Both the position numbers and the translations under genes were made by a program. Shown here one piece after another: positions 41,805-52,114 of a stretch of 64,000 bases of DNA. Below the pieces are notes generated by a model. That model saw only the letters and a program-made list of their open reading frames with translations. It made no database searches and was not told the DNA's origin. Source of the DNA: Flavobacteriaceae bacterium (GTDB lineage: Bacteria > Bacteroidota > Bacteroidia > Flavobacteriales > Flavobacteriaceae); the NCBI GenBank assembly GCA_021648445.1, contig JAKISU010000001.1, positions 1 to 64,000 of the forward strand, read 5' to 3'. Positions within the stretch are counted from its first letter, which is position 1, and the number at the start of each line of letters is the position of its first letter.

Positions 41805-43040
41805 ATGGCTATAGTAAAACCTTTTTGTGCTGTACGAGCTTCACGCGATAAAGTTGCGTTGGTTTCTTCTCGTTCTTATGAAGCTTATTCACCAGCTGAA
41901 CTAGGTGCACAATTAGATTTTAATCCATTTTCATTTTTACATATTATCAGCCCTAGTTACAAACATCATGAAGAAATTTCAAGTGAACAACGTTTCCAAT
42001 TAATTCATGATAAATATATTGAGTTTAAAGAACTCAATCATTTTTCAAAAGATACTACGCCTTCATTCTATATCTATAAAAAGACAACTAGAAATTTTTC
42101 ATGTTGCGGTATTATCGCTGCTACTAGTACTCAAGATTATGTGAATAATATTATCAAAAAGCATGAAGAAACCTTGCATAAAAGAGAAGTGCTATTTGAA
42201 AAATATTTAAAAACCACAGGTTTTAATGCTGAGCCTGTGTTACTTACTTATCCTGATAATTTAAAGATTGCATCTGTTCTAAAAAAATATCAAAAAACAA
42301 GAGCAGAATATGAATTCACTACTGAAAATTATAAAACACATTATTTATGGAAAGTTGATAGTCCAGATGATATTTTGATTATTCAGGATGAATTTACCAA
42401 AATGAATGCGCTCTACATAGCGGACGGACACCACAGAACAGCTTCTTCATATCTGTTATCTGAAGATTTGAAAAGAAAAAATACTAATCATAATGGTAAT
42501 GAAGATTATAATTTTTTTATGAGTTATTTAATTCCGGAATCTGAATTACAAATATCTGAGTACAATAGATTGGTAAAAGATTTGAACGGGTTAACCAAAG
42601 AGCAATTGTTAGAGAAATTATCAGTTTTGTATACAATTCAAAATAGAGGTTCACAATTTTATAAACCTTCAAAAAAACATCATTTTAGTATGTATTTAGA
42701 TGGTGAATTTTATTCATTATATCTTAAAAAGGAGGAATTTGAAATTGACAATCCGTTAAGTGATCTAGATCCACAATTATTGTATAAAACAATATTAAAA
42801 CCTATTTTTGGAATTAACGATCTACGTAACGATAAACGATTGAGTTATTCGCACAGCGAACAAGGAGAGATCAATCTTAAAAACAGTGTAGATTCGGGTA
42901 AATTTGCCGTTGCTTTTGGTTTGGTACCTATTTCAGTAGCGCAATTAAAAGCTGTAGCCGATGCAGATTTAAAAATGCCACCAAAAAGCACTTATATTTT
43001 GCCAAAATTAAGAAGTGGATTAACCATTTATGAGTTTTAA
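41805..43040 (+). CDS. DUF1015 family protein
   Basis: MAIVKPFCAVRAS...; IADGHHRTASSYLL; track start at 41784 is TTG, ATG at 41805 preferred. Confidence 0.85.
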   Translation: MAIVKPFCAVRASRDKVALVSSRSYEAYSPAELGAQLDFNPFSFLHIISPSYKHHEEISSEQRFQLIHDKYIEFKELNHFSKDTTPSFYIYKKTTRNFSCCGIIAATSTQDYVNNIIKKHEETLHKREVLFEKYLKTTGFNAEPVLLTYPDNLKIASVLKKYQKTRAEYEFTTENYKTHYLWKVDSPDDILIIQDEFTKMNALYIADGHHRTASSYLLSEDLKRKNTNHNGNEDYNFFMSYLIPESELQISEYNRLVKDLNGLTKEQLLEKLSVLYTIQNRGSQFYKPSKKHHFSMYLDGEFYSLYLKKEEFEIDNPLSDLDPQLLYKTILKPIFGINDLRNDKRLSYSHSEQGEINLKNSVDSGKFAVAFGLVPISVAQLKAVADADLKMPPKSTYILPKLRSGLTIYEF

Positions 43041-43223
43041 ACTTATATCATTGCTATAATTTAATTAATGAGGATAAAGTTTTTTAGTCAAAAAAGATGA
43101 TTTAAATAATTGTCCCCTTGAGGATTATTGAGGAGAAAATATATTTTAAACGAAAATACAGAGCATAGCTCTTTAGGGGTGTTGTGAAAGTATCTTCAAA
43201 TATCTTGATTAATAAATTAAATT

Positions 43224-43874
43224 ATGAGCATAGCAAATAACCTCAACCATATCAAAAAACAACTCCCAGAACATATAACCTTAGTTGCTGTTTCTAAAAC
43301 AAAACCTATAGAAGCAATTTTAGAAGCTTATGATGCGGGTCAAACTATTTTTGGAGAAAACAAAATTCAGGAAATGGTTGATAAATATAATGTACTCCCA
43401 AAAGATATAAAATGGCATATGATAGGTCATTTACAACGAAATAAGGTAAAATACATGGCTCATTTTGTTGATTTGATCCATGGGGTTGATAGTTTTAAAA
43501 CCTTAAAAGAGATCAATAAACAAGCTAAAAAACATGAGAGAGTCATCAATTGTTTATTACAAGCTAAAATAGCAGAAGAAGATACTAAATTCGGACTTTC
43601 ATTTACTGATATTGAAAAAATATTGACTTCTGACGAATTAAAAGAATTAGAAAATGTAAATATTATCGGCTTAATGGGAATGGCAAGTTTTACTGATGAT
43701 ATGGATCAAATAAAAGATGAATTTAATAAGTTAAACGTTTTTTCAGATAGACTCAAGACTCAAGACCCAAGACTTAAGATTTTATCAATTGGAATGAGTA
43801 GTGATTATCCTTTAGCAATTGAATATGGTAGCACTATGGTACGTATTGGAAGTGCCATTTTTGGTGTACGGTAA
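43224..43874 (+). CDS. YggS-family PLP homeostasis protein
   Basis: LVAVSKTKPIEAI; FGENKIQEM; WHMIGHLQRNKVKYM; GMSSDYPLAIEYGSTMVRIG. Confidence 0.95.
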   Translation: MSIANNLNHIKKQLPEHITLVAVSKTKPIEAILEAYDAGQTIFGENKIQEMVDKYNVLPKDIKWHMIGHLQRNKVKYMAHFVDLIHGVDSFKTLKEINKQAKKHERVINCLLQAKIAEEDTKFGLSFTDIEKILTSDELKELENVNIIGLMGMASFTDDMDQIKDEFNKLNVFSDRLKTQDPRLKILSIGMSSDYPLAIEYGSTMVRIGSAIFGVR

Positions 43875-43890
43875 TTAATTATTATAAATT

Positions 43891-44451
43891 ATGGCATCAA
43901 TATTCGGACATGCACTTACATCAATTGCAATAGGAAATACTTTTTCAAAAACAGTACAGAATTGGAAATTTTGGATATTAGGAATACTCTGCTCAATAAT
44001 TCCTGATGCTGATGTGATTAGCTTTAAATTAGGAATACCATACGAAGCTTTTTGGGGTCATCGAGGGTTTACACATTCTTTTATGTTTGCACTGATTTTA
44101 GGTTCATTAATAACGATACTTTTTTACAGAAAACATTTAATGAGTCATAAAGGAATAATTTATGTTTTGTTTTTCACTGTTTGTACAGCTTCGCATAGTA
44201 TTTTAGATGCATTGACTGACGGAGGTCTAGGTGTCGCTTTTTTTTCTCCATTTGATAATACACGTTATTTCTTTCCATGGAGACCTATAAAAGTTTCTCC
44301 TATAGGTATTGCTAACTTTTTTAGTGAATGGGGTAAAACCGTACTTTTAAGTGAGTTGATTTGGATTGGAATTCCAAATTTGCTATATATACTTTTAGTT
44401 AAGGGCATCTCTATTAATTCATTTCTTTCAAAAAACAAAGAGAATGAATGA
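43891..44451 (+). CDS. YbcI/DUF457-type membrane-bound metal-dependent hydrolase
   Basis: MASIFGHALTSIAIG; IIPDADVISFKLGIPYEAFWGHRGFTHSF. Confidence 0.88.
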   Translation: MASIFGHALTSIAIGNTFSKTVQNWKFWILGILCSIIPDADVISFKLGIPYEAFWGHRGFTHSFMFALILGSLITILFYRKHLMSHKGIIYVLFFTVCTASHSILDALTDGGLGVAFFSPFDNTRYFFPWRPIKVSPIGIANFFSEWGKTVLLSELIWIGIPNLLYILLVKGISINSFLSKNKENE

Positions 44452-44622
44452 GATGTGAGGTATATTTTTTTTGGAATAGCCTTAGTTATTTCAAAAAAAA
44501 TAACAAAGTAGATTATTTATTATCTTTTTATGTCGAACTCACGTTAATATACCTACATAGTTTTGCAAACCGTCCAGGATTAGGTTATATTAAACTCGTG
44601 ATGTACTTATCTTAGCGAAAGT

Positions 44623-45864
44623 TCAAACATACTTTTCCTTTAATAAAGAAACCTGTTTATTGATAATTACATCTACTTTTTCAAAAGGCAGTGACATTTC
44701 ATTTTGTTTTACCAATTCTCTCATAATCCGGTTGGTAACAATTTTGGTGATTTTAGATTTAGGTTCTCTTGTAGTATCTGTTTCTAAATAACTTTTTACT
44801 TTTTGACTCACTACTATTTTATATTTTGCCAATAATGTCCTTAATGGCGCATCCTGAAGCCATCCACTATAGACTGAAAGTTCTTCAGCTATAATTTCAT
44901 CTACTTTACTAACAGCAGCAAGTCTTTTTTCTTTAGTGTCTTCTAGTTCTGTAGAAATAGCATCTAAATCGTAAAGCATTATATTTTCGTTATATAGTAA
45001 TGTTTTATCAATATTGCTTGGCAATGCCAAATCAATTAGTAATACCTTTTGTGAAGCAATAGGTATCTTTTTTATAAGATGATAACAATTGCTTGCAGCA
45101 CTAATAATTACATCAAAATCTTGAAAATCATTAGCAAGTACATTGTTCCAATCATACACTTTACATAGATATTTATTACTTAAAATTATAGCTTTTTCTA
45201 CAGTACGGTTGCTAATGTATATATTGTTAAAATTGAATTTTGAATTATACTTAAATAACTGTTTCACAATATCTCCGGCTCCGATAATTAATATTTTTTT
45301 ATTTTTCACGGTAGCTTTATCATACATATCATTTACAATTTTCAGAGATTTGTACGCAACTGAAGTAGTACCATCTCTAAAGTGCGTTTCATTACTTATA
45401 CGCTTATGACTTTTGAATACAGTCTGCAAAGCACGCTCTAATAAAGAGCCTTGTAATTGGTGGGCAATTGAAAATCGATGTGCTTTTTTTATCTGATGAA
45501 TAATTTCTGCATCTCCAAGTACTGAAGATGCTAACCCTGAGGAAACTTCTAAAAGATGTCTTGCCGTATCTTCTGTAGTATTGCTATAATTGAATAATTG
45601 TTTATTTACTTTAGTAATATTTGCTACTTTTAAATGTATCAAAAAATCACGTAGTTCGGTAGCAGGAGTAGTTGTGGCTTCAAAATAAATTTCTGTTCTA
45701 TTACAAGTAACTAAAAGAAATAATCCGATAATATCAGGAAAGGTAGTACAAATAAGTTCTACCAAATTGTCCTTTTCTTCTTCAGGAATATAATAGTCTT
45801 CCCTTTGAGTAGCTGAAGCCAATTTGTGTGAAATGCTTATATAACGCAGTGACTTATTCATCAT
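44623..45864 (-). CDS. hemA: Glutamyl-tRNA reductase
   Basis: LLVTCNRTEIYFE; SSVLGDAEIIHQIKKA; ILIIGAGDIVKQLF. Confidence 0.94.
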   Translation of the reverse strand: MMNKSLRYISISHKLASATQREDYYIPEEEKDNLVELICTTFPDIIGLFLLVTCNRTEIYFEATTTPATELRDFLIHLKVANITKVNKQLFNYSNTTEDTARHLLEVSSGLASSVLGDAEIIHQIKKAHRFSIAHQLQGSLLERALQTVFKSHKRISNETHFRDGTTSVAYKSLKIVNDMYDKATVKNKKILIIGAGDIVKQLFKYNSKFNFNNIYISNRTVEKAIILSNKYLCKVYDWNNVLANDFQDFDVIISAASNCYHLIKKIPIASQKVLLIDLALPSNIDKTLLYNENIMLYDLDAISTELEDTKEKRLAAVSKVDEIIAEELSVYSGWLQDAPLRTLLAKYKIVVSQKVKSYLETDTTREPKSKITKIVTNRIMRELVKQNEMSLPFEKVDVIINKQVSLLKEKYV

Positions 45865-46034
45865 AAAAGTGTAAAAAACAAAACATAAAAAAAAAATGAA
45901 TTCAATTAAGAAAATTCTTTCAAATAAATTATTCTAACTAAAGTTAGAACTCTAAAATTATATATTTTCTTTCTACTTACAAATTTCGTAATTTAAGAGT
46001 AAGTAAAATATGATTTTTGTCAGTTTCTATAATA

Positions 46035-49000
46035 CTATTTTTTAATTAACTTTTCTTTTACACCAGCGGCAATTATCAAAATTAATATTGAAAATATTAG
46101 TACCCATGCCCATATTGGAAAAACCGGAGTTTCACCGCTTGCATAACTGTGCAGACCTTTAGATAAATAGTAATTTACTCCAAAAAATGTCATCAATACA
46201 CTAGTAAAACCAACAACTGCGCCAATGTTAAAAACATATAGACTCTTCATTTTTGGTACCAATCTAAAGTGTAATATTATAGTATAGGTTAGTGTAATAA
46301 CCAGTGCCCATGTTTCTTTGGCGTCCCATCCCCAATATCTTCCCCATGATTCATTTGCCCATATACCACCGAGAAATGTTCCTATGGTTGCCAAAAAAAG
46401 ACCGATTGTTAAATTCATTTCATTGATATGTGTCAGTTCTTTTATGATTAGATCTATTCGTTTGGTATTCTTTGTGTTTTTAATTGTGTATAGAATTAAA
46501 TTCATTATGCCTAAAATAAATCCTAAGCCTAAAAAACCATAACTGATAGTAAGTGTTGCCACATGAATGATTAACCAATATGATTTTAAGACGGGCTGTA
46601 GATTTGTTAATTGCGGATCATAACTACTATGACTTGCTGTCATTAAAGTGAAAAATGCCAATAATGCTGTAGCAGCCAATGTAATTTTGGAATAACGTAT
46701 AAAACAGAATCCTGCCAGTAAACTTGCCCATGCAATGAGTATCAATGCTTCATAGCCATTACTCCAAGGTGCATGATCTGATAGATACCATCTTAAACCC
46801 ATACCGTAAGTATGATATATAAAAGCGAGACCTAACAATACTATAAAAAAGTTTAGTGTTAAACGCAGTATTTTACTCTTTTTGACTTCTAAATTATCAA
46901 TAAAAGTAAGTATCAATAATATGATGCTTAGTAAAGCATATACATTTTTCAGGTTAATAAATATTTTTGACTCATTATAGTGTACTTCTTTACTAACCCT
47001 TGATTTAGATGGCAATAATTCGGCAGCACTACTCTGCCTTTGCATACTTTCAATATATCCTAATATTTTATCTGCTCTTGAATAATCCCCTGATTTTGTT
47101 GCATTGAACACTTCTGTCAAATACAACCTCATTATATTTTTATAGTTTAATTTTTCTAATTGCAAATCGTCATTCAACATTTTTATAGCTCCGGTTAATG
47201 GAGTTTCTGCAAGAGGGTCGCTCCAATTGACCCATTTATTATTTGGTGAATCTTGTACAGGAAATATATTGAGTAGTTTTCCTTGAAACCCCATCATAAA
47301 AATCTCTATACGCTCATTTAGTTTAATAACTTCTTTGTCAAAAACATTCTGTTCTGATTGTTTTTTTCTAAATGCTGTTTCTGCAATTGCTTTAAGTTTA
47401 TAGGAGCCGTCTTGGTTAAAAAAATCGTTAAAAGTAGCATACTTACCTTCTAACCCGACAACAGACATTACCGCTTTTTCGCGAACATAAATTATTTTTT
47501 GCTGCTTCCAAAATTCACCATTTAAAGGCATATCCATAAATACCTGCATAGCATCCATCTTACCTCTACCGGGAATATCGAATTTATCTTTCCTTGAAAC
47601 TTTGTGTATTACATCATAAGCCAGTGTATTAACCGGTGCAAACCTACCTGCATAGGTTTGTGTAATTAAATGACCAAATTTTTCTGCATGTTCAACACTA
47701 ACAGGGTTTGGATTGACATCATGTACATGATTATGATCTATATCTTGTGAAAATATAGAGCCAACAGATAAAAATACAAAAACCAACATTACAACTACCG
47801 TTTTTCTTTTTGTACGCGTATTCCTTATCTTATGAATTAAATCTCGATATCTTGAACTTTTACTAAACAGGGTAAGTATAAAACCTAAGGTCATAAGGAA
47901 ATAACCAAAATAGGAAATCCATGTACCATAAAAATCATGATTTACAGATAATATAGTTCCTTTTTCGTCTTTATCATAAGAAGATTGAAAAAAACGATAT
48001 CCTCTATAATCTAACACATTGTTCATGAAAATTCTATGGTTTTCAACAATACCATTATTTTCATCCATTAAAGTTACTTCGCTGGCATACGATGAAGGAC
48101 TCTCTGAACCTGCATATCTTTCTAAGATAAACTCATTTAAACGCAGAGAAAAGGGGAGTTCTATTTTTTTTACGCCATAGGCAATTTCTAGATCTATACC
48201 GTCAAGCTTAACTTTCTGAAAATTATCGACATATCCCATACCTCCTAATATGGACACCTCTTGTTCTTTACCATTAAAGTTAACATCTATTAATAGCACA
48301 TCAGGACCTTTATTTTCTTCACCTCCCGGAACGTATTTTATCTTTGCATTCTTATATGTTTTTGTTAAGACAAATGCAATTCCTGACCCTTCCGGTTCAT
48401 ATAAGTACATTGGTTTAATTTCTGCGATGGAATCTTTTGCTATTTCACCTACTAGCATTTCAGGCATTTTGCTAGTTTTAATGGTTGCAGGATAGCTTAT
48501 AAATAATTTTTCATCTTTACTTATCAATTTTAAAGCATCATCTCTTTCATTATTATTATAGGCTATAGGGAAATCGTGAGTTACTTTAATATCTCCATCT
48601 TTTATGAGCAGTACATCTTTATGTCCCTCAACGCTTAAGGTTATCTCTACAATATCTATTCCGCCTTCACTACCTTCTTCATAGGTCTCTTTTGCATTTT
48701 TTATATAATCTTTATATTCAATATCTATTGTCCCTTTTTCTTTAGTATCAATACGAACATTGAATGAGTTATCAGTAATTGCTCCAAAAAGTAAAGGTCG
48801 TGAAACAGAATAATTTAGGTTGCTATCTTTTGTTTTTACAGTTAAATAGGGTTCAGAACTATACATAAAATTTGATGATTCTCCTTGGCGGATATGCATG
48901 CTTCCTTCAAAACCTATATATCTGGTAATACCTGCACCAATAATTATTATTATAAAGGCACAATGAAATAGGAATCCTGGCAATTTACCTTTTCTAAGCA

Positions 49001-49208
49001 GATGATATCTTTTAATACTTCCTATAAAATTAAGAACTAATAATAGCAATAAAAACTCAAACCATTTGGCATTGTAAATAAGTAATTTTGCGGTAACTGT
49101 ATCGTATTTGTCTTCTATAAATGTAGCGCTGGCTATGGCAATTGTAAAAATAATTAATAATACCAATGTTGTTTTTGAAGAGATAATTAGATGTATAATT
49201 TTTTTCAT
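46035..49208 (-). CDS. ccsBA: Cytochrome c biogenesis protein CcsBA fusion (ResB/ResC-like, system II)
   Basis: N-terminal ResB-like TMs; C-terminal CcsA with WANESWGRYWGWDAKETWALVITL tryptophan-rich motif. Confidence 0.94.
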   Translation of the reverse strand: MKKIIHLIISSKTTLVLLIIFTIAIASATFIEDKYDTVTAKLLIYNAKWFEFLLLLLVLNFIGSIKRYHLLRKGKLPGFLFHCAFIIIIIGAGITRYIGFEGSMHIRQGESSNFMYSSEPYLTVKTKDSNLNYSVSRPLLFGAITDNSFNVRIDTKEKGTIDIEYKDYIKNAKETYEEGSEGGIDIVEITLSVEGHKDVLLIKDGDIKVTHDFPIAYNNNERDDALKLISKDEKLFISYPATIKTSKMPEMLVGEIAKDSIAEIKPMYLYEPEGSGIAFVLTKTYKNAKIKYVPGGEENKGPDVLLIDVNFNGKEQEVSILGGMGYVDNFQKVKLDGIDLEIAYGVKKIELPFSLRLNEFILERYAGSESPSSYASEVTLMDENNGIVENHRIFMNNVLDYRGYRFFQSSYDKDEKGTILSVNHDFYGTWISYFGYFLMTLGFILTLFSKSSRYRDLIHKIRNTRTKRKTVVVMLVFVFLSVGSIFSQDIDHNHVHDVNPNPVSVEHAEKFGHLITQTYAGRFAPVNTLAYDVIHKVSRKDKFDIPGRGKMDAMQVFMDMPLNGEFWKQQKIIYVREKAVMSVVGLEGKYATFNDFFNQDGSYKLKAIAETAFRKKQSEQNVFDKEVIKLNERIEIFMMGFQGKLLNIFPVQDSPNNKWVNWSDPLAETPLTGAIKMLNDDLQLEKLNYKNIMRLYLTEVFNATKSGDYSRADKILGYIESMQRQSSAAELLPSKSRVSKEVHYNESKIFINLKNVYALLSIILLILTFIDNLEVKKSKILRLTLNFFIVLLGLAFIYHTYGMGLRWYLSDHAPWSNGYEALILIAWASLLAGFCFIRYSKITLAATALLAFFTLMTASHSSYDPQLTNLQPVLKSYWLIIHVATLTISYGFLGLGFILGIMNLILYTIKNTKNTKRIDLIIKELTHINEMNLTIGLFLATIGTFLGGIWANESWGRYWGWDAKETWALVITLTYTIILHFRLVPKMKSLYVFNIGAVVGFTSVLMTFFGVNYYLSKGLHSYASGETPVFPIWAWVLIFSILILIIAAGVKEKLIKK

Positions 49209-49280
49209 ATTTCAGTAAATTAATTATTATTTCTAATTCCATTTATCGGTCTAAATTAAAAATTCAAATCCATACTACTA

Positions 49281-49294
49281 ATGATATTTATCAT
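49281..49294. promoter_or_regulatory. Crp/Fnr-like palindrome ATGAT-ATTT-ATCAT
   Basis: Intergenic between divergent ccsBA and OB-fold gene. Confidence 0.5.
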
Positions 49295-49359
49295 CTTTTA
49301 ATTTCTGTTTTTTATTTAGATTTATACCTTATTTGTAATAAACATTAAAACAAATTAGT

Positions 49360-50097
49360 ATGAGAATATTTATAGGTTTAATTGTAATTATTGTCTTTAT
49401 TTCGGCTTGTCAATCAAATAAAAAATCGCAAGTTGAAAATCAATCAGATATTCATAAAGCTGTTGTTCAGAAAGTTTTACATGTAGATGAATATACGTAT
49501 TTACGTGTTTTAGAAGATACTACCGAAAAATGGCTTGCCGTTCCTTCCGTTCAAGCAAAAATTGGTGAAACGTATTATTTTAAAGAGGGTATGAAAATGT
49601 CAAATTTTGAAAGTAAAGAATTAAACAAAACTTTTGAAACTATTTATTTTATTGAAAAAATAGGTACAGAACCTAATCCTGATATAATTACCGAGACAGT
49701 AACATTGAATAATTTAAATTTATCTCAAGAGGATAAAATAAATTTAGCCAAACAAGCTACAAAACCGGTATTAGAAAAAGAAAATGTTAAAATTGAACAT
49801 GATAAAGGTATAATTACTGTTGCAGAATTATATAAAAATAAGAAAACACATGAAGGTGAAATTGTAATGATAAAAGGTAAAGTAACAAAATTTAACCCTG
49901 CAATTATGAAAAAAAATTGGATTCATCTTCAAGATGGTACTGATTATAATGGTGAATTTGATGTGACTGTAACTACAAATGATATCGTTGAAGTAGGAGA
50001 TGTTATTACCATAGAAGGGAAAGTTTCTTTAGACAAAGATTTTGGTGCAGGTTATGTTTATAAATTAATTATTGAAGATGCAGTATTGATAAAGTAA
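49360..50097 (+). CDS. Lipoprotein with C-terminal OB-fold-like domain
   Basis: VFISACQSN lipobox; EIVMIKGKVTKFNPAIMKKNWIHLQDGTDYNGEFDVTVTT; no CXXCH. Confidence 0.65.
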   Translation: MRIFIGLIVIIVFISACQSNKKSQVENQSDIHKAVVQKVLHVDEYTYLRVLEDTTEKWLAVPSVQAKIGETYYFKEGMKMSNFESKELNKTFETIYFIEKIGTEPNPDIITETVTLNNLNLSQEDKINLAKQATKPVLEKENVKIEHDKGIITVAELYKNKKTHEGEIVMIKGKVTKFNPAIMKKNWIHLQDGTDYNGEFDVTVTTNDIVEVGDVITIEGKVSLDKDFGAGYVYKLIIEDAVLIK

Positions 50098-50259
50098 ACA
50101 AATAGTATTAAAGATAAAAGACCGCTTCGCTTCAAGACATAAGAAGCTTTTTTTAACTAATTGATATTTATTATTAGCTTTAAAGTTAGTTCTATAATTA
50201 CTTTAGAATCATTCATAAAAGTTTAATCGGACAACGGCAACTATTTTAAAGAAACGGAC

Positions 50260-50964
50260 ATGAGTATATTTAATTTTTTTTTAGCCTTAACCTTATCAAT
50301 AACTTCTTTAACTATTGGTTATTGTCAGAAATCAGCATCTACTTTTCAAAAAGTTGAAGTGTTAGAAATTCTGCAAGTAAATTCATATACGTATTTATTT
50401 GTAAAAGAGAATGATATTAAAAGATGGCTTGCAGTTCCTAGTATTAAAGCAAAAATTGGTGAAACCTATTTTTATAAAAGCGGTATGAAAATGTCTAATT
50501 TTAATAGCGAAGCATTAAATAGAACTTTTGATTCAGTTCTTTTTTTAGGGTCAATTAGTAAAACTCCTAATAAAAAAGAAAAATCATCTTTTCAGCATTC
50601 CTCAACTATTAAATTGCAAAAGACTGTAAAGCCAGCTATAGAAAAACTTATCCTTACTATAAAACCTGTTAATGATGGAATTTCTATAGCTGAATTGCTT
50701 AAAAACAAAAAAAAATACGAAAACAAGACAGTTAAAGTCAAAGGACAGGTAACAAAGTTTAGCTCCCAGATTATGAGTAAAAACTGGATTCACCTGCAAG
50801 ATGGCACTGAATTTAATGACAAGTTTGATATAATCTTAACTACGAATACTGAGGTTAAGTTAGGAGATGTTATTATTATGGAAGGCAAAGTTTCTTTAGA
50901 TAGAGATTTTGGTTATGGTTACTTTTATGACTTAATCATTGAGAATTCTGTTCTTGTAAAATAG
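50260..50964 (+). CDS. Secreted OB-fold-like paralog of the preceding gene
   Basis: Shared KVKGQVTKFSSQIMSKNWIHLQDGTEFNDKFDIILTTN and RWLAVPSIKAKIGETYFYKSGMKMSNF. Confidence 0.65.
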   Translation: MSIFNFFLALTLSITSLTIGYCQKSASTFQKVEVLEILQVNSYTYLFVKENDIKRWLAVPSIKAKIGETYFYKSGMKMSNFNSEALNRTFDSVLFLGSISKTPNKKEKSSFQHSSTIKLQKTVKPAIEKLILTIKPVNDGISIAELLKNKKKYENKTVKVKGQVTKFSSQIMSKNWIHLQDGTEFNDKFDIILTTNTEVKLGDVIIMEGKVSLDRDFGYGYFYDLIIENSVLVK

Positions 50965-51023
50965 CTGACTAATCTTACAAGTTCTTAAAGAAACCGAACA
51001 CTTTTATAGATCATATCTACATT

Positions 51024-52106
51024 TTACCTCGTGTACTTTCTTTCTTCATGACATCCTTTGCAAGACCCTCCATTTTCTAATACTTTAAATTTTAACGGCA
51101 TATTCCAACTACCAAACTTTACTGTTTCCGGTATGAGATATTTTTCATTTGTACCATGAACATTATGGCAGTTGGCACAAGTTCTACCTTTTTCTTTATT
51201 GACATGTACATAATGTAGGTTGCGATCACCATCCCTGAACTCAGTAGCATATTTTGTTTTTTCCAATAATAAAAGGTCTGTATCATGGCATCCAAAACAT
51301 AATTCATAATTTTCTTCGGTACCCGGAGCATAATTTCCTAAAGGATATGGAATAGATAACAAATATTTGTTTTCTGAAGCATGTGGGTCATGACAAGAAT
51401 TACAGCTTTTTTTAAGTGCAGGATGTACAACTTTACTCTTTTTTAGTAGTTTGTCAATATTCGTAATTTTTCTATCACCTTTTGTAAGTGTTTTGTTGTG
51501 ACAACTTAGACATAAGGTTTTCGGATTAGATACTAACATCTTTTTTTCGGGAGAGGAATGTGGGGAATGACATCCAACACAACCTCCTTCTTCTGTAGCC
51601 GGTAAATGTACAACTGCTGATTTTTTGATAGATTTTTCAAGTTTGTCATGACAGAAATAGCATAGATCCGGCGATTTTGCAAAAATTAATTTAGGGTCAT
51701 TAGAACTGTGTACTTCATGACATTCTAAACATTCTCCTTTTGAGACCGGTTTGTGTACATATTTATTTCCGATAATAGCAGGTTTTTCTTCCTCATGGCA
51801 ACTAAAACATAAACTTGCTCCTTCTTCTAAAAATACAAAACCTTCAACATCTTCTAAAGGGTGTTCTTTTCCATTTGACTTATGACAACTTGTGCAATCT
51901 ACTGCCGGACCATGAAGAATATCTTTTTTTACTGCCCTTTTATGGCAGTCAATGCATGTTTTTTCGCTTGTTGTGTTTTGACTAAAAATAGTTACTTGTA
52001 TCAACAATAAACAAGTAAGTAGAATACCATTTTGAAACACCATAATATTAAATATAAAATTTCCGGTTGTTGCTTTTTTTGTAGTTTCCATTTTATTTTG
52101 TTTCAT
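51024..52106 (-). CDS. Multiheme c-type cytochrome, 11 CXXCH
   Basis: CIDCH, CTSCH, CFSCH, CLECH, CYFCH, CVGCH, CLSCH, CNSCH, CFGCH, CANCH, CKGCH; N-terminal hydrophobic segment. Confidence 0.93.
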   Translation of the reverse strand: MKQNKMETTKKATTGNFIFNIMVFQNGILLTCLLLIQVTIFSQNTTSEKTCIDCHKRAVKKDILHGPAVDCTSCHKSNGKEHPLEDVEGFVFLEEGASLCFSCHEEEKPAIIGNKYVHKPVSKGECLECHEVHSSNDPKLIFAKSPDLCYFCHDKLEKSIKKSAVVHLPATEEGGCVGCHSPHSSPEKKMLVSNPKTLCLSCHNKTLTKGDRKITNIDKLLKKSKVVHPALKKSCNSCHDPHASENKYLLSIPYPLGNYAPGTEENYELCFGCHDTDLLLLEKTKYATEFRDGDRNLHYVHVNKEKGRTCANCHNVHGTNEKYLIPETVKFGSWNMPLKFKVLENGGSCKGCHEERKYTR

Positions 52107-52114
52107 TTATATTT

